NCBI RefSeq assembly: GCF_016900895.1
Contig: NZ_JAFEUN010000024.1
Span: forward strand, 1-46,212
Direction: 5' to 3'
Origin: Parashewanella hymeniacidonis
Lineage (GTDB): Bacteria > Pseudomonadota > Gammaproteobacteria > Enterobacterales > Shewanellaceae
Length of the DNA: 46,212 nt
The notes beneath the pieces are model-generated. The model saw only the letters and a program-made list of their open reading frames with translations. It ran no database searches and was not told the DNA's origin. Below are positions 36,916 through 45,815 of this stretch, in pieces. The translations under genes were made by a program, and so were the position numbers. Numbering within the stretch: position 1 is the stretch's first letter; every line of letters starts with the position of its first letter.

Positions 36916-37473
36916 TTAGACTTCCATCAATTCTGCTTCTTTAGCAGCTAAAATTTCATCAATTTTCTTGATGTTAGCATCAGTAATCTTCTGAATGTCT
37001 GCTTCACCAGTACGAACATCATCTTCTGTGCAGCCTTTCTCTTTTTCAAGTGATTTGAACTCAGAGTTAGCATCACGACGAACGTTACGAACGGCAATAC
37101 GACCATTTTCAGCTTCAGCACGCACAACTTTAACTAAATCTTTACGACGCTCTTCTGTTAAAGGAGGTAATGGAATACGAATCGTCGCACCAGCAGACAT
37201 TGGGTTTAAGCCTAAGTCAGAAGACATAATCGCTTTCTCTACAGCTTGAGTCATGCTGCGGTCGAATATCGTTACAGCAAGCGTACGAGAATCTTCAATC
37301 GAAACGTTACCTACTTGATTAAGTGGTGTCATCGTTCCGTAGTAAGAAACTTGGATTGTATCTAATAGACTTGGGTGAGCACGACCAGTACGAACCTTAG
37401 CCATTTGACTTTGAGTAGACTCAACGCATTTTCCCATGCGCTCTTCAGCGCTGCTTTTAATTTCTTCAATCAC
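36916..37473 (-). CDS. frr: Ribosome recycling factor
   Basis: With EF-G, splits the post-termination ribosome. The 185 residues equal the E. coli length. It folds as an L-shaped three-helix bundle plus a beta/alpha domain. Seen: [30 protein letters not shown] at the start, [46 protein letters not shown] and [20 protein letters not shown]. The start is GTG (37473-37471) with AAGGAT upstream. A palindromic repeat lies between it and pyrH. Confidence 0.97.
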   Translation of the reverse strand: MIEEIKSSAEERMGKCVESTQSQMAKVRTGRAHPSLLDTIQVSYYGTMTPLNQVGNVSIEDSRTLAVTIFDRSMTQAVEKAIMSSDLGLNPMSAGATIRIPLPPLTEERRKDLVKVVRAEAENGRIAVRNVRRDANSEFKSLEKEKGCTEDDVRTGEADIQKITDANIKKIDEILAAKEAELMEV

Positions 37474-37507
37474 AATTAATATCCTTAAGCCTGAAAGAGT
37501 AGTTGGT

Positions 37508-37624
37508 GGCGTTCTTAAACGCAGGAAAAATCTTCGGTAGCAAGGCTAAATGACAATTAGTAGTTATTCTACTGATTGTCATTTGTAACGAAGCTAACGG
37601 TAATTTTAGCCAGTTTATGAGCGT
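37508..37624. repeat. Imperfect palindromic repeat between pyrH and frr
   Basis: The core is a strong hairpin: AAATGACAATTAGTAG (37548-37563) and CTACTGATTGTCATTT (37569-37584), with one mismatch and a 5-base loop. The flanks also pair imperfectly, extending the symmetry to about 117 bases: GGCGTTCTTAAACGC on the left, and TTTATGAGCGTCA on the right. CAAGGC before and AACGAAG after the core hairpin match the arrangement in the element at 14486. It may be a shorter relative of the same family, or a separate REP-like repeat. It would be transcribed as part of any pyrH-frr mRNA. Confidence 0.55.
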
Positions 37625-37737
37625 CAAGTATTTCACTTAAAATACTATAAATTTACTACTTTTTCTTCAATATAATTAAGCAGGTGGAACAAGGTTACAT
37701 CCAACTGCTTTTTTAGGTTTCTATTTCAACAACAGTG

Positions 37738-38475
37738 CTATTTTTCAGCGCTGTTACGGATCAATGTACCTTCTTCTTCGCCCATAATAACACGACGAAG
37801 CGCACCGGGTTTATTCATATTAAATACTAAAATTGGCAAGTCATGGTCACGCGCAAGAGTGAATGCAGCTAAATCCATCACTTTTAATTCTTCATCTAAC
37901 ACTTTGTCGTAATTCAATTTGTCATATTTTACTGCATCAGGGTCTTTCATCGGGTCGGCAGAATATACACCATCAACTTTCGTACCTTTAAGTACAACTT
38001 CGGCTTCGATTTCAATGCCGCGTAAGCACGCTGCTGAATCGGTAGTGAAGAATGGATTGCCTGTACCCGCCGAGAAAATAACAACGCGTCCTGACTTTAA
38101 TAAACTGATTGCCTCAGCCCAATTATAGTCATCACAAACACCTTTTAACGGAATTGCTGACATTAAGCGAGCATTGACATAAGCACGGTGCAATGCATCA
38201 CGCATTGCTAAGCCATTCATAACAGTTGCAAGCATACCCATGTGATCGCCAACTACACGGTTCATACCTGCGTTAGCTAAACCTTCACCACGGAATATAT
38301 TACCGCCACCGATAACCACACCAACTTGTAATCCTAACTCAACTAATTCCTTAATTTCTTGGGCCATTCTGTCGAGAACTTTTGGATCGATACCAAAGCC
38401 CTCGTCACCCACTAAGGCTTCACCACTTAACTTTAACAAAATACGTCGAAATGCAGGTTTTGGATTGGTGCTCAT
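37738..38475 (-). CDS. pyrH: Uridylate kinase
   Basis: Phosphorylates UMP to UDP; a hexameric, GTP-activated enzyme of the amino-acid kinase fold. The 245 residues compare with 241 in E. coli. It has [20 protein letters not shown] at the start, [51 protein letters not shown] and [15 protein letters not shown]. Located between tsf and frr as in E. coli; a 157-base gap and a terminator after tsf imply its own promoter. Confidence 0.97.
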   Translation of the reverse strand: MSTNPKPAFRRILLKLSGEALVGDEGFGIDPKVLDRMAQEIKELVELGLQVGVVIGGGNIFRGEGLANAGMNRVVGDHMGMLATVMNGLAMRDALHRAYVNARLMSAIPLKGVCDDYNWAEAISLLKSGRVVIFSAGTGNPFFTTDSAACLRGIEIEAEVVLKGTKVDGVYSADPMKDPDAVKYDKLNYDKVLDEELKVMDLAAFTLARDHDLPILVFNMNKPGALRRVIMGEEEGTLIRNSAEK

Positions 38476-38586
38476 AATTATTATCCTGTTGTGTCTACCT
38501 TAAGATTTGACATCTCGATTTAGTCAAGATTATCAAATGTTAAAATAGAATAAAGCTATTTTCTCTTTTTGGGGGAGAGACACAAT

Positions 38587-38611
38587 AAGACCGCAGCAAT
38601 GCCGCGGTCTT
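38587..38611 (-). terminator. Terminator of the rpsB-tsf operon
   Basis: AAGACCGC and GCGGTCTT form a perfect 8-bp, GC-containing stem, extended imperfectly inward, about 22 bases after the tsf stop on the minus strand. The downstream T content is modest (TTATTGTG). Confidence 0.65.
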
Positions 38612-38632
38612 AAAATCACCTAATCAGTACGA

Positions 38633-39484
38633 TTAAGCGTTTTTAGAAGCTTCGATTTGAGCCGCTACTTCTGCAGCGAAATCTTCTTCTTTCTTCTCGA
38701 TACCTTCACCTACTTCTAAGCGAACGAATCCAGAAACTGAAGCGCTTTTCTCTTTTAGGAAATCGCCAACAGTCTTCTTAGGTTCCATGATGAAAGCTTG
38801 ACCAGTAAGAGAGATCTCACCAGTGAACTTCTTCATACGACCAACAACCATTTTTTCTGCGATTTCAGCAGGCTTACCTTCGTTCATTGCGATTTCAACT
38901 TGTAGATTTTTTTCTTTCTCTACAACATCAGCAGGAACGTCGCTAGGGTTAACGAACTCAGGCTTAGAAGCTGCAACGTGCATTGCAACGTGCTTAAGAG
39001 TTTCTTCTTCAGCATCACCAACTACAACAACACCAATGCGCTCGCCATGACGGTAAGAAGCAAATTTAGCACCTTCAATGAACTCAACACGACGAATGTT
39101 CATGTTTTCGCCGATTTTTGCTACTAGAGCAACACGAGTTTCTTCGAATTTAGCTTTAAGTGCTTCAATGTCTAACTTTTCAGCTAGAGCAGCGTCAGCT
39201 ACTTCGTTAGCAAAAGCAAGGAAGCTTCCGTCTTTCGCTACGAAGTCAGTTTGGCAGTTAACTTCAACTAATGCAGCTACACCTTCACCTTGTTTGATGA
39301 TGATAGTACCTTCAGCAGCGATGTTACCCGCTTTTTTAGCAGCTTTAGCAGCACCAGACTTACGCATGTTTTCGATCGCTAAATCGATATCACCGTTAGT
39401 TTCAGTTAGTGCTTTTTTACAATCCATCATGCCAGCGCCAGTACGGTCGCGCAATTCTTTAACTAGGGCAGCAGTAATTGCCAT
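38633..39484 (-). CDS. tsf: Elongation factor Ts
   Basis: Guanine nucleotide exchange factor for EF-Tu. The 283 residues equal the E. coli length when translation starts at the ATG 39484, which has GAGGA upstream. An earlier in-frame start at 39532 would add 16 unconserved residues. Signatures: [28 protein letters not shown] and [16 protein letters not shown] (the TDFV loop that pushes on EF-Tu). The C-terminal ITGQAF-type stretch reads [20 protein letters not shown]. Second gene of the rpsB-tsf operon, behind a hairpin. Confidence 0.97.
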   Translation of the reverse strand: MAITAALVKELRDRTGAGMMDCKKALTETNGDIDLAIENMRKSGAAKAAKKAGNIAAEGTIIIKQGEGVAALVEVNCQTDFVAKDGSFLAFANEVADAALAEKLDIEALKAKFEETRVALVAKIGENMNIRRVEFIEGAKFASYRHGERIGVVVVGDAEEETLKHVAMHVAASKPEFVNPSDVPADVVEKEKNLQVEIAMNEGKPAEIAEKMVVGRMKKFTGEISLTGQAFIMEPKKTVGDFLKEKSASVSGFVRLEVGEGIEKKEEDFAAEVAAQIEASKNA

Positions 39485-39521
39485 TGTTAAATCCTCTATA
39501 GAAAATTCGTCTGATATGAAA

Positions 39522-39541
39522 CAGGGACCCAAGGGTCCCTG
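39522..39541 (-). terminator. Hairpin between rpsB and tsf, probable attenuator
   Basis: CAGGGACCC and GGGTCCCTG form a perfect 9-bp stem with a minimal loop, 50 bases after the rpsB stop and 38 before tsf. It is followed by TTTC on the minus strand. E. coli also has a partial terminator between rpsB and tsf, which sets the ratio of S2 to EF-Ts; a similar role is inferred. Confidence 0.6.
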
Positions 39542-39587
39542 AAATCCACTTATTAAAGTAGATTACTTAGGGAATGCGAAATCCCTA

Positions 39588-40316
39588 TTAAACAGCTTCT
39601 ACGAAACCGTCTTGCTCAGCTTGCTCAGCTAGGTCTTGACCTTTACCTGATTTAGCAGCAGTTGATACTGCAGCAGTGTAAAGACGGATAGCACGCATAG
39701 CATCGTCGTTACCAGGAATAACGTAGTTAACGCCATCTGGAGCAGAGTTAGTATCAACAACAGCAACAACAGGAATACCTAGGTTGTTAGCTTCTTTGAT
39801 AGCGATGTGTTCGTGATCAGCACCGATTACGAAAAGAACGTCAGGAAGACCACCCATGTTCTTGATACCACCTAGAGATTTTTCTAATTTCTCTAGCTCA
39901 CGAGTACGCATTAAAGCTTCTTTTTTAGTAAGCTTGTCGAAAGTACCGTCAACTGACTGAGTTTCTAGTTCTTTAAGACGCTTGATTGACTGACGAACAG
40001 TTTTCCAGTTCGTTAGCATTCCGCCTAACCAGCGGTGATCAACGTAGAATTGGTCACATGCAATCGCAGCTTCTTTGATAGCTTCGCTTGCAGCACGCTT
40101 AGTACCAACAAAAAGTACTTTACCTTTTTTAGAAGCAATGTTGCTGATGAAAGCAAGTGCTTCGTTAAACATTGGCACTGTATGCTCAAGGTTGATGATA
40201 TGTACACCGTTGCGTGGACCAAAGATGAATGGCTTCATTTTTGGGTTCCAGTAACGTGTTTGGTGACCGAAGTGAACACCAGCCTTTAGCATGTCGCGCA
40301 TTGAAACTTGTTTCAT
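39588..40316 (-). CDS. rpsB: 30S ribosomal protein S2
   Basis: Protein of the small subunit that binds S1 and represses its own mRNA leader in E. coli. The 242 residues compare with 241 there. It starts [33 protein letters not shown], then [75 protein letters not shown] and [26 protein letters not shown] precedes the ATG. It is first in the rpsB-tsf operon; its leader appears to contain a palindromic element. Confidence 0.98.
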   Translation of the reverse strand: MKQVSMRDMLKAGVHFGHQTRYWNPKMKPFIFGPRNGVHIINLEHTVPMFNEALAFISNIASKKGKVLFVGTKRAASEAIKEAAIACDQFYVDHRWLGGMLTNWKTVRQSIKRLKELETQSVDGTFDKLTKKEALMRTRELEKLEKSLGGIKNMGGLPDVLFVIGADHEHIAIKEANNLGIPVVAVVDTNSAPDGVNYVIPGNDDAMRAIRLYTAAVSTAAKSGKGQDLAEQAEQDGFVEAV

Positions 40317-40440
40317 TGTATTACCTTAATTTTAAGAGGGGTTAGACCTCCACGTATCCCATTACTTCGACCAAATATCCTACATATTGATATTCAGCAC
40401 CCCGAAAAATGTGACGATACGTGTGTGATTTCGTATTTAA
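40317..40440 (-). promoter_or_regulatory. Proximal part of the rpsB mRNA leader
   Basis: The 124 bases before rpsB contain no open frame and can form local structure (for instance GGAGGTCTAACCCCTC just upstream of the ribosome site). In E. coli the leader of this operon is the target of repression by S2. Here only the start-proximal part is next to the gene, because a palindromic element occupies 40441-40706. Whether S2 binds here is inference. Confidence 0.4.
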
Positions 40441-40706
40441 TATACCTGTACTCAACGAAAGTGCATTGTTTCAGCAAGAACGCAGAGTTCTTTAGGCAAG
40501 GCGCTTGAGTGCATAAATAGTAAATCTATTTTATACTCAAGCAACAAAGCATAAAGGGCTCTGCGACTCCCACTTCTTGTGCCTGTAAGCATCGATACTT
40601 CTTTGTTGTAAGTGTTTAAATTAGTACACCAGTTCTTCACGCTTACGCCTCTAATTATCAATGCTTACAAGACACTGAAATATTGCATCTTCGTTGAGCA
40701 CAGGTA
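40441..40706. repeat. MITE-like palindromic element in the rpsB-map gap (266 bp)
   Basis: Terminal inverted repeats of about 32 bp: TACCTGTACTCAACGAA at the left and TACCTGTGCTCAACGAA at the right (reverse strand). Both are followed by a GATGCA-like segment and TTTCAG. The interior has a hairpin (CTTGAGTGCATAAATAG against CTATTTTATACTCAAG) set between AAGGCG and CAACAAAG, the same arrangement as at 14486. The left end begins TATACC like the other copies, but the tip sequence CTGTNCTCAACGAA is a different subtype. Short frames crossing it are not genes. Confidence 0.7.
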
Positions 40707-40780
40707 CGATTGCCATGTATAATGACAGTCATCTTTCATCCTAAACTGAATACCAAAATTCATTTTAGGTAAAACATAAC

Positions 40781-40817
40781 GGCGCGCTTTATACCATATT
40801 TGCCCTGTCCAGTGCAA
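40781..40817 (-). promoter_or_regulatory. rpsB: Probable rpsB-tsf promoter
   Basis: On the minus strand TTGCAC (40817-40812) and TATAAA (40793-40788) are separated by 18 bases and followed directly by GCGCGCC. A GC-rich discriminator after the -10 is characteristic of stringently controlled ribosomal promoters. Transcription would start near 40781, about 465 bases before the rpsB ATG, and run through the palindromic element. Between them, CCTAAAATGAAT and ATTCAGTTTAGG can form a leader hairpin at 40735-40770. Confidence 0.6.
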
Positions 40818-40861
40818 ATTTTCGTGCCAAATTTAATTCTGAAAAAGTTGAGATTTACTGC

Positions 40862-41662
40862 ATGAGCATCGTCATTAAGACAGCAGAAGAAATTGTAAAA
40901 ATGCGTGCCGCTGGCAAACTGGCTGCACAAGTTCTAGAAATGGTTGAACCACACGTAAAAGCTGGTGTGACTACGAATGAATTAAATGATATTTGCGCTA
41001 AGTATACTGAAGAGCAAAATGCCATTTCCGCTCCACTTAATTATCACGGTTTTCCTAAATCGATCTGTACCTCAGTGAATCATGTGATTTGTCACGGAAT
41101 TCCGAATGATACACCACTAAAAGATGGTGATATTGTTAACTTAGATATCACAGTTATTCTAGATGGTTATCACGGCGATACATCTAAAATGTTCTTTGTA
41201 GGTGATGTTTCCCCAAAAAACAAACGCCTATGTCGCATTACTCAAGAAAGCTTATACCTCGCCATAAAAAAAGTGCGTCCAGGAATGAAGCTGGGTGAAG
41301 TCGGAACAACCATCGAAAAATTCATCAAAGCAAGCAAATCTGGATTAGAAAAATATTCTATCGTTCAAGACTATTGTGGGCACGGTATCGGCAGTACTTT
41401 TCATGAAGCGCCACAGGTTGTTCATTACAAAAATAACGATAAGACAGTTCTTCGCCCAGGCATGTGCTTTACCATCGAGCCAATGATCAACGCAGGTCGT
41501 AATTCAACGGTATTAGATCCAGAAGATAAATGGACTGTACGTACAGCAGATGGTAAAAACTCTGCACAATACGAACATACATTACTTGTGACGGAAAAAG
41601 GTGTAGAAATTCTAACGTTACGTGAAGAAGAAAACTTCCCACGAATCATTAACCATAAATAA
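40862..41662 (+). CDS. map: Methionine aminopeptidase, type I
   Basis: Removes the initiator methionine from nascent proteins. The 266 residues compare with 264 in E. coli. The five metal ligands are present: Asp95 (VNLDITVI) and Asp106 (GYHGDTSKMF), His174 (YCGHGIGSTFHEAPQVVHY), Glu206 (CFTIEPM) and Glu238 (QYEHTLLVT). The substrate-side His79 (ICHGIP) is also present. Divergent from rpsB and followed by glnD after 27 bases, the usual gammaproteobacterial order. Confidence 0.97.
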   Translation: MSIVIKTAEEIVKMRAAGKLAAQVLEMVEPHVKAGVTTNELNDICAKYTEEQNAISAPLNYHGFPKSICTSVNHVICHGIPNDTPLKDGDIVNLDITVILDGYHGDTSKMFFVGDVSPKNKRLCRITQESLYLAIKKVRPGMKLGEVGTTIEKFIKASKSGLEKYSIVQDYCGHGIGSTFHEAPQVVHYKNNDKTVLRPGMCFTIEPMINAGRNSTVLDPEDKWTVRTADGKNSAQYEHTLLVTEKGVEILTLREEENFPRIINHK

Positions 41663-41689
41663 TTCAACACTACGATAAGAATTGGAACA

Positions 41690-44254
41690 ATGAATACCGC
41701 ACTGGAAGTGAAAGCAGCATTAGTTACACAAAATGAACACTTACTTGATAGATTTAAGCGAAAGCATAATATTGTTGAGTTAGTCAAACAACGCTGTGCT
41801 GCAGTTGACACTTTGCTCGATAGCGCATGGAAACAGTGCGGCCTTTGTCAAGATTCAATAGCTTTGGTCGCTGTTGGAGGTTTTGGCCGCGGAATACTCC
41901 ACCCCTACTCTGATGTTGACTTACTTTTTTTAGTTGAAGCAGAGCCAAATGAAGATACGAGAGAAAAACTCAGTCAATTTATTGCTTATCTTTGGGATGT
42001 TGGTTTAGAGATTGGTCACTCAGTTCGAACCATTTCTGAAAGTATTGAGTTGGGTAAAAATGACATCACTATTGCCACTGCGCAACTTGAGTCCAGAATC
42101 ATTATTGGCAGCGACGAATTATATTCATCTCTTAAATCAAGACTTCGACAGGACAGTTTTTGGCCTTCAAATGACTTCTTTCTTGCTAAAAAAGCAGAAC
42201 AAAAAGAAAGGCATGAGAAATCGAGTGCTTTTGATTTAGAACCTAACCTTAAAAGTTGCCCTGGCGGTCTGAGAGATCTTCAAACGATTACTTGGGTGGC
42301 TATTCGGCATTTCAAAGCTTCCCATATAGAAGAGTTAGTCAATCATGGCTTCCTTTTACAAGAAGAACTTGATGAACTGATTGAGTGTCGGAACTTTCTC
42401 TGGGATTTACGTTTCGCATTACACATCATATCCGGTCGAGATGAAAATCGTTTGCTGTTCGACTTGCAAAGAGAAGTAGCCTCTTTGATGGGATACGAAG
42501 ATGCGACTCAGTTGGCGGTCGAACAAATGATGCGCCAATATTATCAAACCGTGCGTAGGGTTATGGAGCTCAATCAAATGCTGTTGCAGCTCTTTTACCG
42601 AGCGACGTTAGGGCGTAATAAATCGCTCGAAATTCGTCCTATAAATGAACGCTACCAGCGTAAAGGTAAATTCATAGAGTCTATTGGAAACACCGATTTT
42701 TCCAAGCCTGAGCAAATACTCGAGCTTTTTCTTACTACCCTTCGCTACCCGAGTATTAAAGGTATCTATTCACTTACCTTACGAAAGCTAAGAACTGCTA
42801 GGCGCAAACTTACTGAACCAATGATGCATAATGAAGAGTGCCGTAAGCTTTTCATGGAGATTCTCAGACATCCGAGAGGTATCAGTGCGCTTTCACTAAT
42901 GCATAAGCACAAAATTCTGTCCTACTACTTACCAGCTTGGCATAACATCGAAGGGCAAATGCAATTTGATTTATTTCATGCTTATACTGTTGACGAACAC
43001 ACTCATCGATTACTTGTACGAATTGATCGATTCTTCCAAGCTGAACATAAAGATAATTACCCCCTCGCATCGATAGTAGCAAGGCAATTGCCTAAAAGAG
43101 GCTTATTGGTACTTGCAGCCATCTTTCATGACATCGCTAAGGGTCGCGGTGGTGATCACAGCGAACTCGGTGCTGTTGATGCCATCGACTTTTGTAAGCT
43201 GCACAACCTGAACAACCATGACGGTCGGCTCGTGGCTTGGCTCGTTCAAAACCATTTGATCATGTCTATGGTCGCTCAGCGACGGGATATATCAGACCCA
43301 GAAGTTGTTGCTGAGTTTGCGGGTACAGTAAGGGACAGTGATAGACTGAACTATTTATATTGCCTCACGGTTGCGGACATTGCTGCGACAAACGAAGGAC
43401 TTTGGAACAGTTGGAAAGATTCTCTGCTCAAAGATCTCTATTTTTCATCGCAGCGCACACTCGCTCGTGGTAAAGAAAAACCCATTGATATTCGTGCTAG
43501 AGTTCGAGAACATCAAGCAAAGGCGAAAAAAGAACTCATTAAAGTGGGTTTTGTTGAAAGTGACATCGACAAATTATGGCAGAACTTTAATGCGGATTAT
43601 TTTTTAAGACATGACCCAAATCAAGTCATCTGGCACACTGGCGCAATCATCAAACACAATTCAGAAGAACCTTTAGTTTTGCTATCAAAGCAGATGAGTC
43701 GTGGTGGGACAGAAGTTTTTGTTTACTGCAAAAACCGCCCTCGATTATTCGCAAATATCATGGCCGTCATGGATAATAAAAATGTTGACGTTAATGATGC
43801 GAATATTATGACCTCTAAAAATGATTTCGCCCTCGATACCTTTATTATTTTAGAGCAGAACGGAAAAACGCTGACGAGCTCTTCTCGAATTCAGTCACTG
43901 CAAAAAGCTATCGTTAAATCATTGAGTAAAGAGAGTAAAAAATTACCTAAGTTTAGAAAGATATCTCGAAAAATGAGACCGTTTAAAGTTAAAACTAGAG
44001 TTACATTTTTACCAAGTAACCGAAACGGCACAACGATGGTAGAACTCATTACATTAGACTCTCCAGGATTACTCGCAAAAGTGGGTGACATATTTTACCA
44101 ATGCGGTGCAACATTAGTAGGAGCGAAAATTTCAACAATTGGTGAACGAGCTGAAGATTTCTTTCGATTAAGAACTAATTGTGGTCAATCACTGAACCAA
44201 GAACAAAAAGCAGCGCTAAAAAGTGCGCTAATAGAAAAATTAAATTCAAAATAA
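41690..44254 (+). CDS. glnD: Bifunctional [protein-PII] uridylyltransferase/uridylyl-removing enzyme
   Basis: Sensor of glutamine: adds UMP to PII when glutamine is low and removes it when high. The 854 residues compare with 890 in E. coli. The nucleotidyltransferase site is [19 protein letters not shown] (63-81; Asp75 and Asp77). The HD hydrolase domain carries [18 protein letters not shown] (His480-Asp481). Two ACT domains form the C-terminus, one at about 672-720 ([20 protein letters not shown]) and one at about 782-854 ([19 protein letters not shown]), where glutamine is sensed. Central gene of map-glnD-dapD. Confidence 0.97.
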   Translation: MNTALEVKAALVTQNEHLLDRFKRKHNIVELVKQRCAAVDTLLDSAWKQCGLCQDSIALVAVGGFGRGILHPYSDVDLLFLVEAEPNEDTREKLSQFIAYLWDVGLEIGHSVRTISESIELGKNDITIATAQLESRIIIGSDELYSSLKSRLRQDSFWPSNDFFLAKKAEQKERHEKSSAFDLEPNLKSCPGGLRDLQTITWVAIRHFKASHIEELVNHGFLLQEELDELIECRNFLWDLRFALHIISGRDENRLLFDLQREVASLMGYEDATQLAVEQMMRQYYQTVRRVMELNQMLLQLFYRATLGRNKSLEIRPINERYQRKGKFIESIGNTDFSKPEQILELFLTTLRYPSIKGIYSLTLRKLRTARRKLTEPMMHNEECRKLFMEILRHPRGISALSLMHKHKILSYYLPAWHNIEGQMQFDLFHAYTVDEHTHRLLVRIDRFFQAEHKDNYPLASIVARQLPKRGLLVLAAIFHDIAKGRGGDHSELGAVDAIDFCKLHNLNNHDGRLVAWLVQNHLIMSMVAQRRDISDPEVVAEFAGTVRDSDRLNYLYCLTVADIAATNEGLWNSWKDSLLKDLYFSSQRTLARGKEKPIDIRARVREHQAKAKKELIKVGFVESDIDKLWQNFNADYFLRHDPNQVIWHTGAIIKHNSEEPLVLLSKQMSRGGTEVFVYCKNRPRLFANIMAVMDNKNVDVNDANIMTSKNDFALDTFIILEQNGKTLTSSSRIQSLQKAIVKSLSKESKKLPKFRKISRKMRPFKVKTRVTFLPSNRNGTTMVELITLDSPGLLAKVGDIFYQCGATLVGAKISTIGERAEDFFRLRTNCGQSLNQEQKAALKSALIEKLNSK

Positions 44255-44271
44255 AACTTTAGGAGAAATAA

Positions 44272-45096
44272 ATGGAGGCGCTACGCCAACGAATCGAAGC
44301 AGCATTTGACGCTCGAGATACAATATCACCAGCGAGTGTTGAACCACAAACCAAAGCCGACGTTGAGCAAGCGATTGCAATGCTTGATAGCGGTGAAGCA
44401 AGAGTGGCTGAAAAAATTGACGGCGAATGGGTCGTTAACCAGTGGTTAAAAAAAGCGGTACTTTTATCTTTCCGTATTTTCGAAAACAAGGTTATTGAAG
44501 GTGCTGAAAACAAGTACTTCGATAAAGTACCTTTAAAATTTGCCGAGTACGACCAAGCACGTTTTGAGGCTGAAGGAATGCGTGTTGTGCCTTCAGCTAC
44601 AGTGCGTAAAGGTTCATTTATTGCCCGTAATACAGTATTGATGCCATCTTATGTAAACCTTGGTGCTTATGTTGATGAAGGCACCATGGTTGATACATGG
44701 GCTACGGTTGGTTCATGTGCACAAATTGGTAAAAACGTACATTTATCTGGCGGAGTTGGTATTGGTGGTGTTTTAGAGCCTCTACAAGCTGGCCCAACAA
44801 TTATTGAAGATAACTGCTTTATTGGCGCACGTTCAGAAGTTGTTGAAGGTGTAATCGTTGAAGAAGGCTCAGTAATTTCTATGGGTGTTTACATCGGTCA
44901 AAGCACACGCATTTATGATCGTGAAACTGGCGAAATCTACTATGGTCGTGTACCAGCCGGCTCTGTTGTAGTTTCAGGAACCTTGCCTTCAAAATGTGGT
45001 AAGTACAACCTTTACGCTGCAATCATCGTGAAAAAAGTGGACGCGAAAACCCGCTCTAAAGTGGGTGTCAATGAGCTATTGCGACTAGCAGAATAG
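44272..45096 (+). CDS. dapD: 2,3,4,5-tetrahydropyridine-2,6-dicarboxylate N-succinyltransferase
   Basis: Succinylates tetrahydrodipicolinate in the diaminopimelate/lysine pathway that also supplies peptidoglycan. The 274 residues equal the E. coli length. A helical N-domain ([38 protein letters not shown]) is followed by a left-handed beta-helix ([49 protein letters not shown]). [33 protein letters not shown] and the C-terminal [23 protein letters not shown] are conserved. AGGAG lies nine bases before the ATG. A strong terminator follows. Confidence 0.98.
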   Translation: MEALRQRIEAAFDARDTISPASVEPQTKADVEQAIAMLDSGEARVAEKIDGEWVVNQWLKKAVLLSFRIFENKVIEGAENKYFDKVPLKFAEYDQARFEAEGMRVVPSATVRKGSFIARNTVLMPSYVNLGAYVDEGTMVDTWATVGSCAQIGKNVHLSGGVGIGGVLEPLQAGPTIIEDNCFIGARSEVVEGVIVEEGSVISMGVYIGQSTRIYDRETGEIYYGRVPAGSVVVSGTLPSKCGKYNLYAAIIVKKVDAKTRSKVGVNELLRLAE

Positions 45097-45102
45097 TCTA
45101 TT

Positions 45103-45136
45103 CGTCACACTTGCCGAGCAAGTGTGACGCTTTTTT
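45103..45136 (+). terminator. Rho-independent terminator of map-glnD-dapD
   Basis: CGTCACACTTG and CAAGTGTGACG form a perfect 11-bp stem with a 5-base loop, followed by CTTTTTT. It begins six bases after the dapD stop. Confidence 0.92.
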
Positions 45137-45159
45137 ATACCTTTTTTATACCTTTTTTA
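45130..45159 (+). repeat. Short tandem repeat of the terminator tail
   Basis: The T-rich tail of the dapD terminator is repeated: CTTTTTTATAC occurs twice in tandem, then CTTTTTTAG. Probably slippage or a small duplication. From here to about 45315 no gene is seen. Confidence 0.7.
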
Positions 45160-45315
45160 GTAATCATTTAAATCGCCTCAAAAGTCAGATACACAGATTT
45201 CCCAGTAATAGAATTAAAATAAGTTCTAGCAAAAGAGGCAAAGCTTAATGAAATACTATTCAACTATTACTCACTAGACGAAGTATTCTCTTTCTAAAAT
45301 ATGTAAACTTTTATT

Positions 45316-45815
45316 TTAAAAATCAATCACACCTTGTTTTTTTAAGTTAATAAGCTCTCGATTTAACTGCCTGACGGATACTGCAAGCATTGAGGCAATC
45401 GTACTCCTTTTTTTCAAGCTGAATATATTCACCATCATTCTGATATTTAGTTGCTAAATAGCGTTCCAACTTTTGTTTCACCGTTAAATTGCCTGCTCTA
45501 AGAATTGTACTGCTATTGATTAATTTACGGGATAAGTTAGAGAATACGAATCACAAAAACCTTTGATCATTTAAGCAATAAAGGCGAGCCATATTTACTG
45601 GTATTGAAATCATTACTGAATCAGAGATAGCTGATACGCTAATCGATGAGTATTCACTTTCATTCAAAAACAATTCTAGCTCTCCGACTACAGTAAAACC
45701 TGATTCAATCCAAAGTACCACCTCTTCACCCAAATCAGAGTATGAACTTACTTTTAGTTTTTCATGCAGCAAAAAATACAAGCAATCGAGTTTTTCTGAT
45801 TGATGAATCACAACC
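45316..45815 (-). pseudogene. Crp/Fnr-family transcription regulator, broken
   Basis: The minus strand encodes a cyclic-nucleotide-binding-like barrel (CLYFLLHEKLKVSSYSDLGEEVVLWIESGFTVVGELELFL) that ends at an in-frame TGA (45553-45551). The same frame then continues (SRKLINSSTILRAGNLTVKQKLERYLATKYQNDGEYIQLEKK) to a run of seven A. After a one-base shift it gives the helix-turn-helix STIASMLAVSVRQLNRELINLKKQGVIDF and a stop at 45318-45316. The N-terminus is cut off by the IS end at 45816. The layout suggests a YeiL-like member of the family. Three separate lesions (5' truncation, nonsense, frameshift) make it a clear pseudogene. Confidence 0.8.

Noticed and set aside
40308-40661. Two short open frames on opposite strands in the rpsB-map gap
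   Set aside because: They cross the element's inverted repeats and the rpsB leader; no conserved motif or ribosome site supports them.
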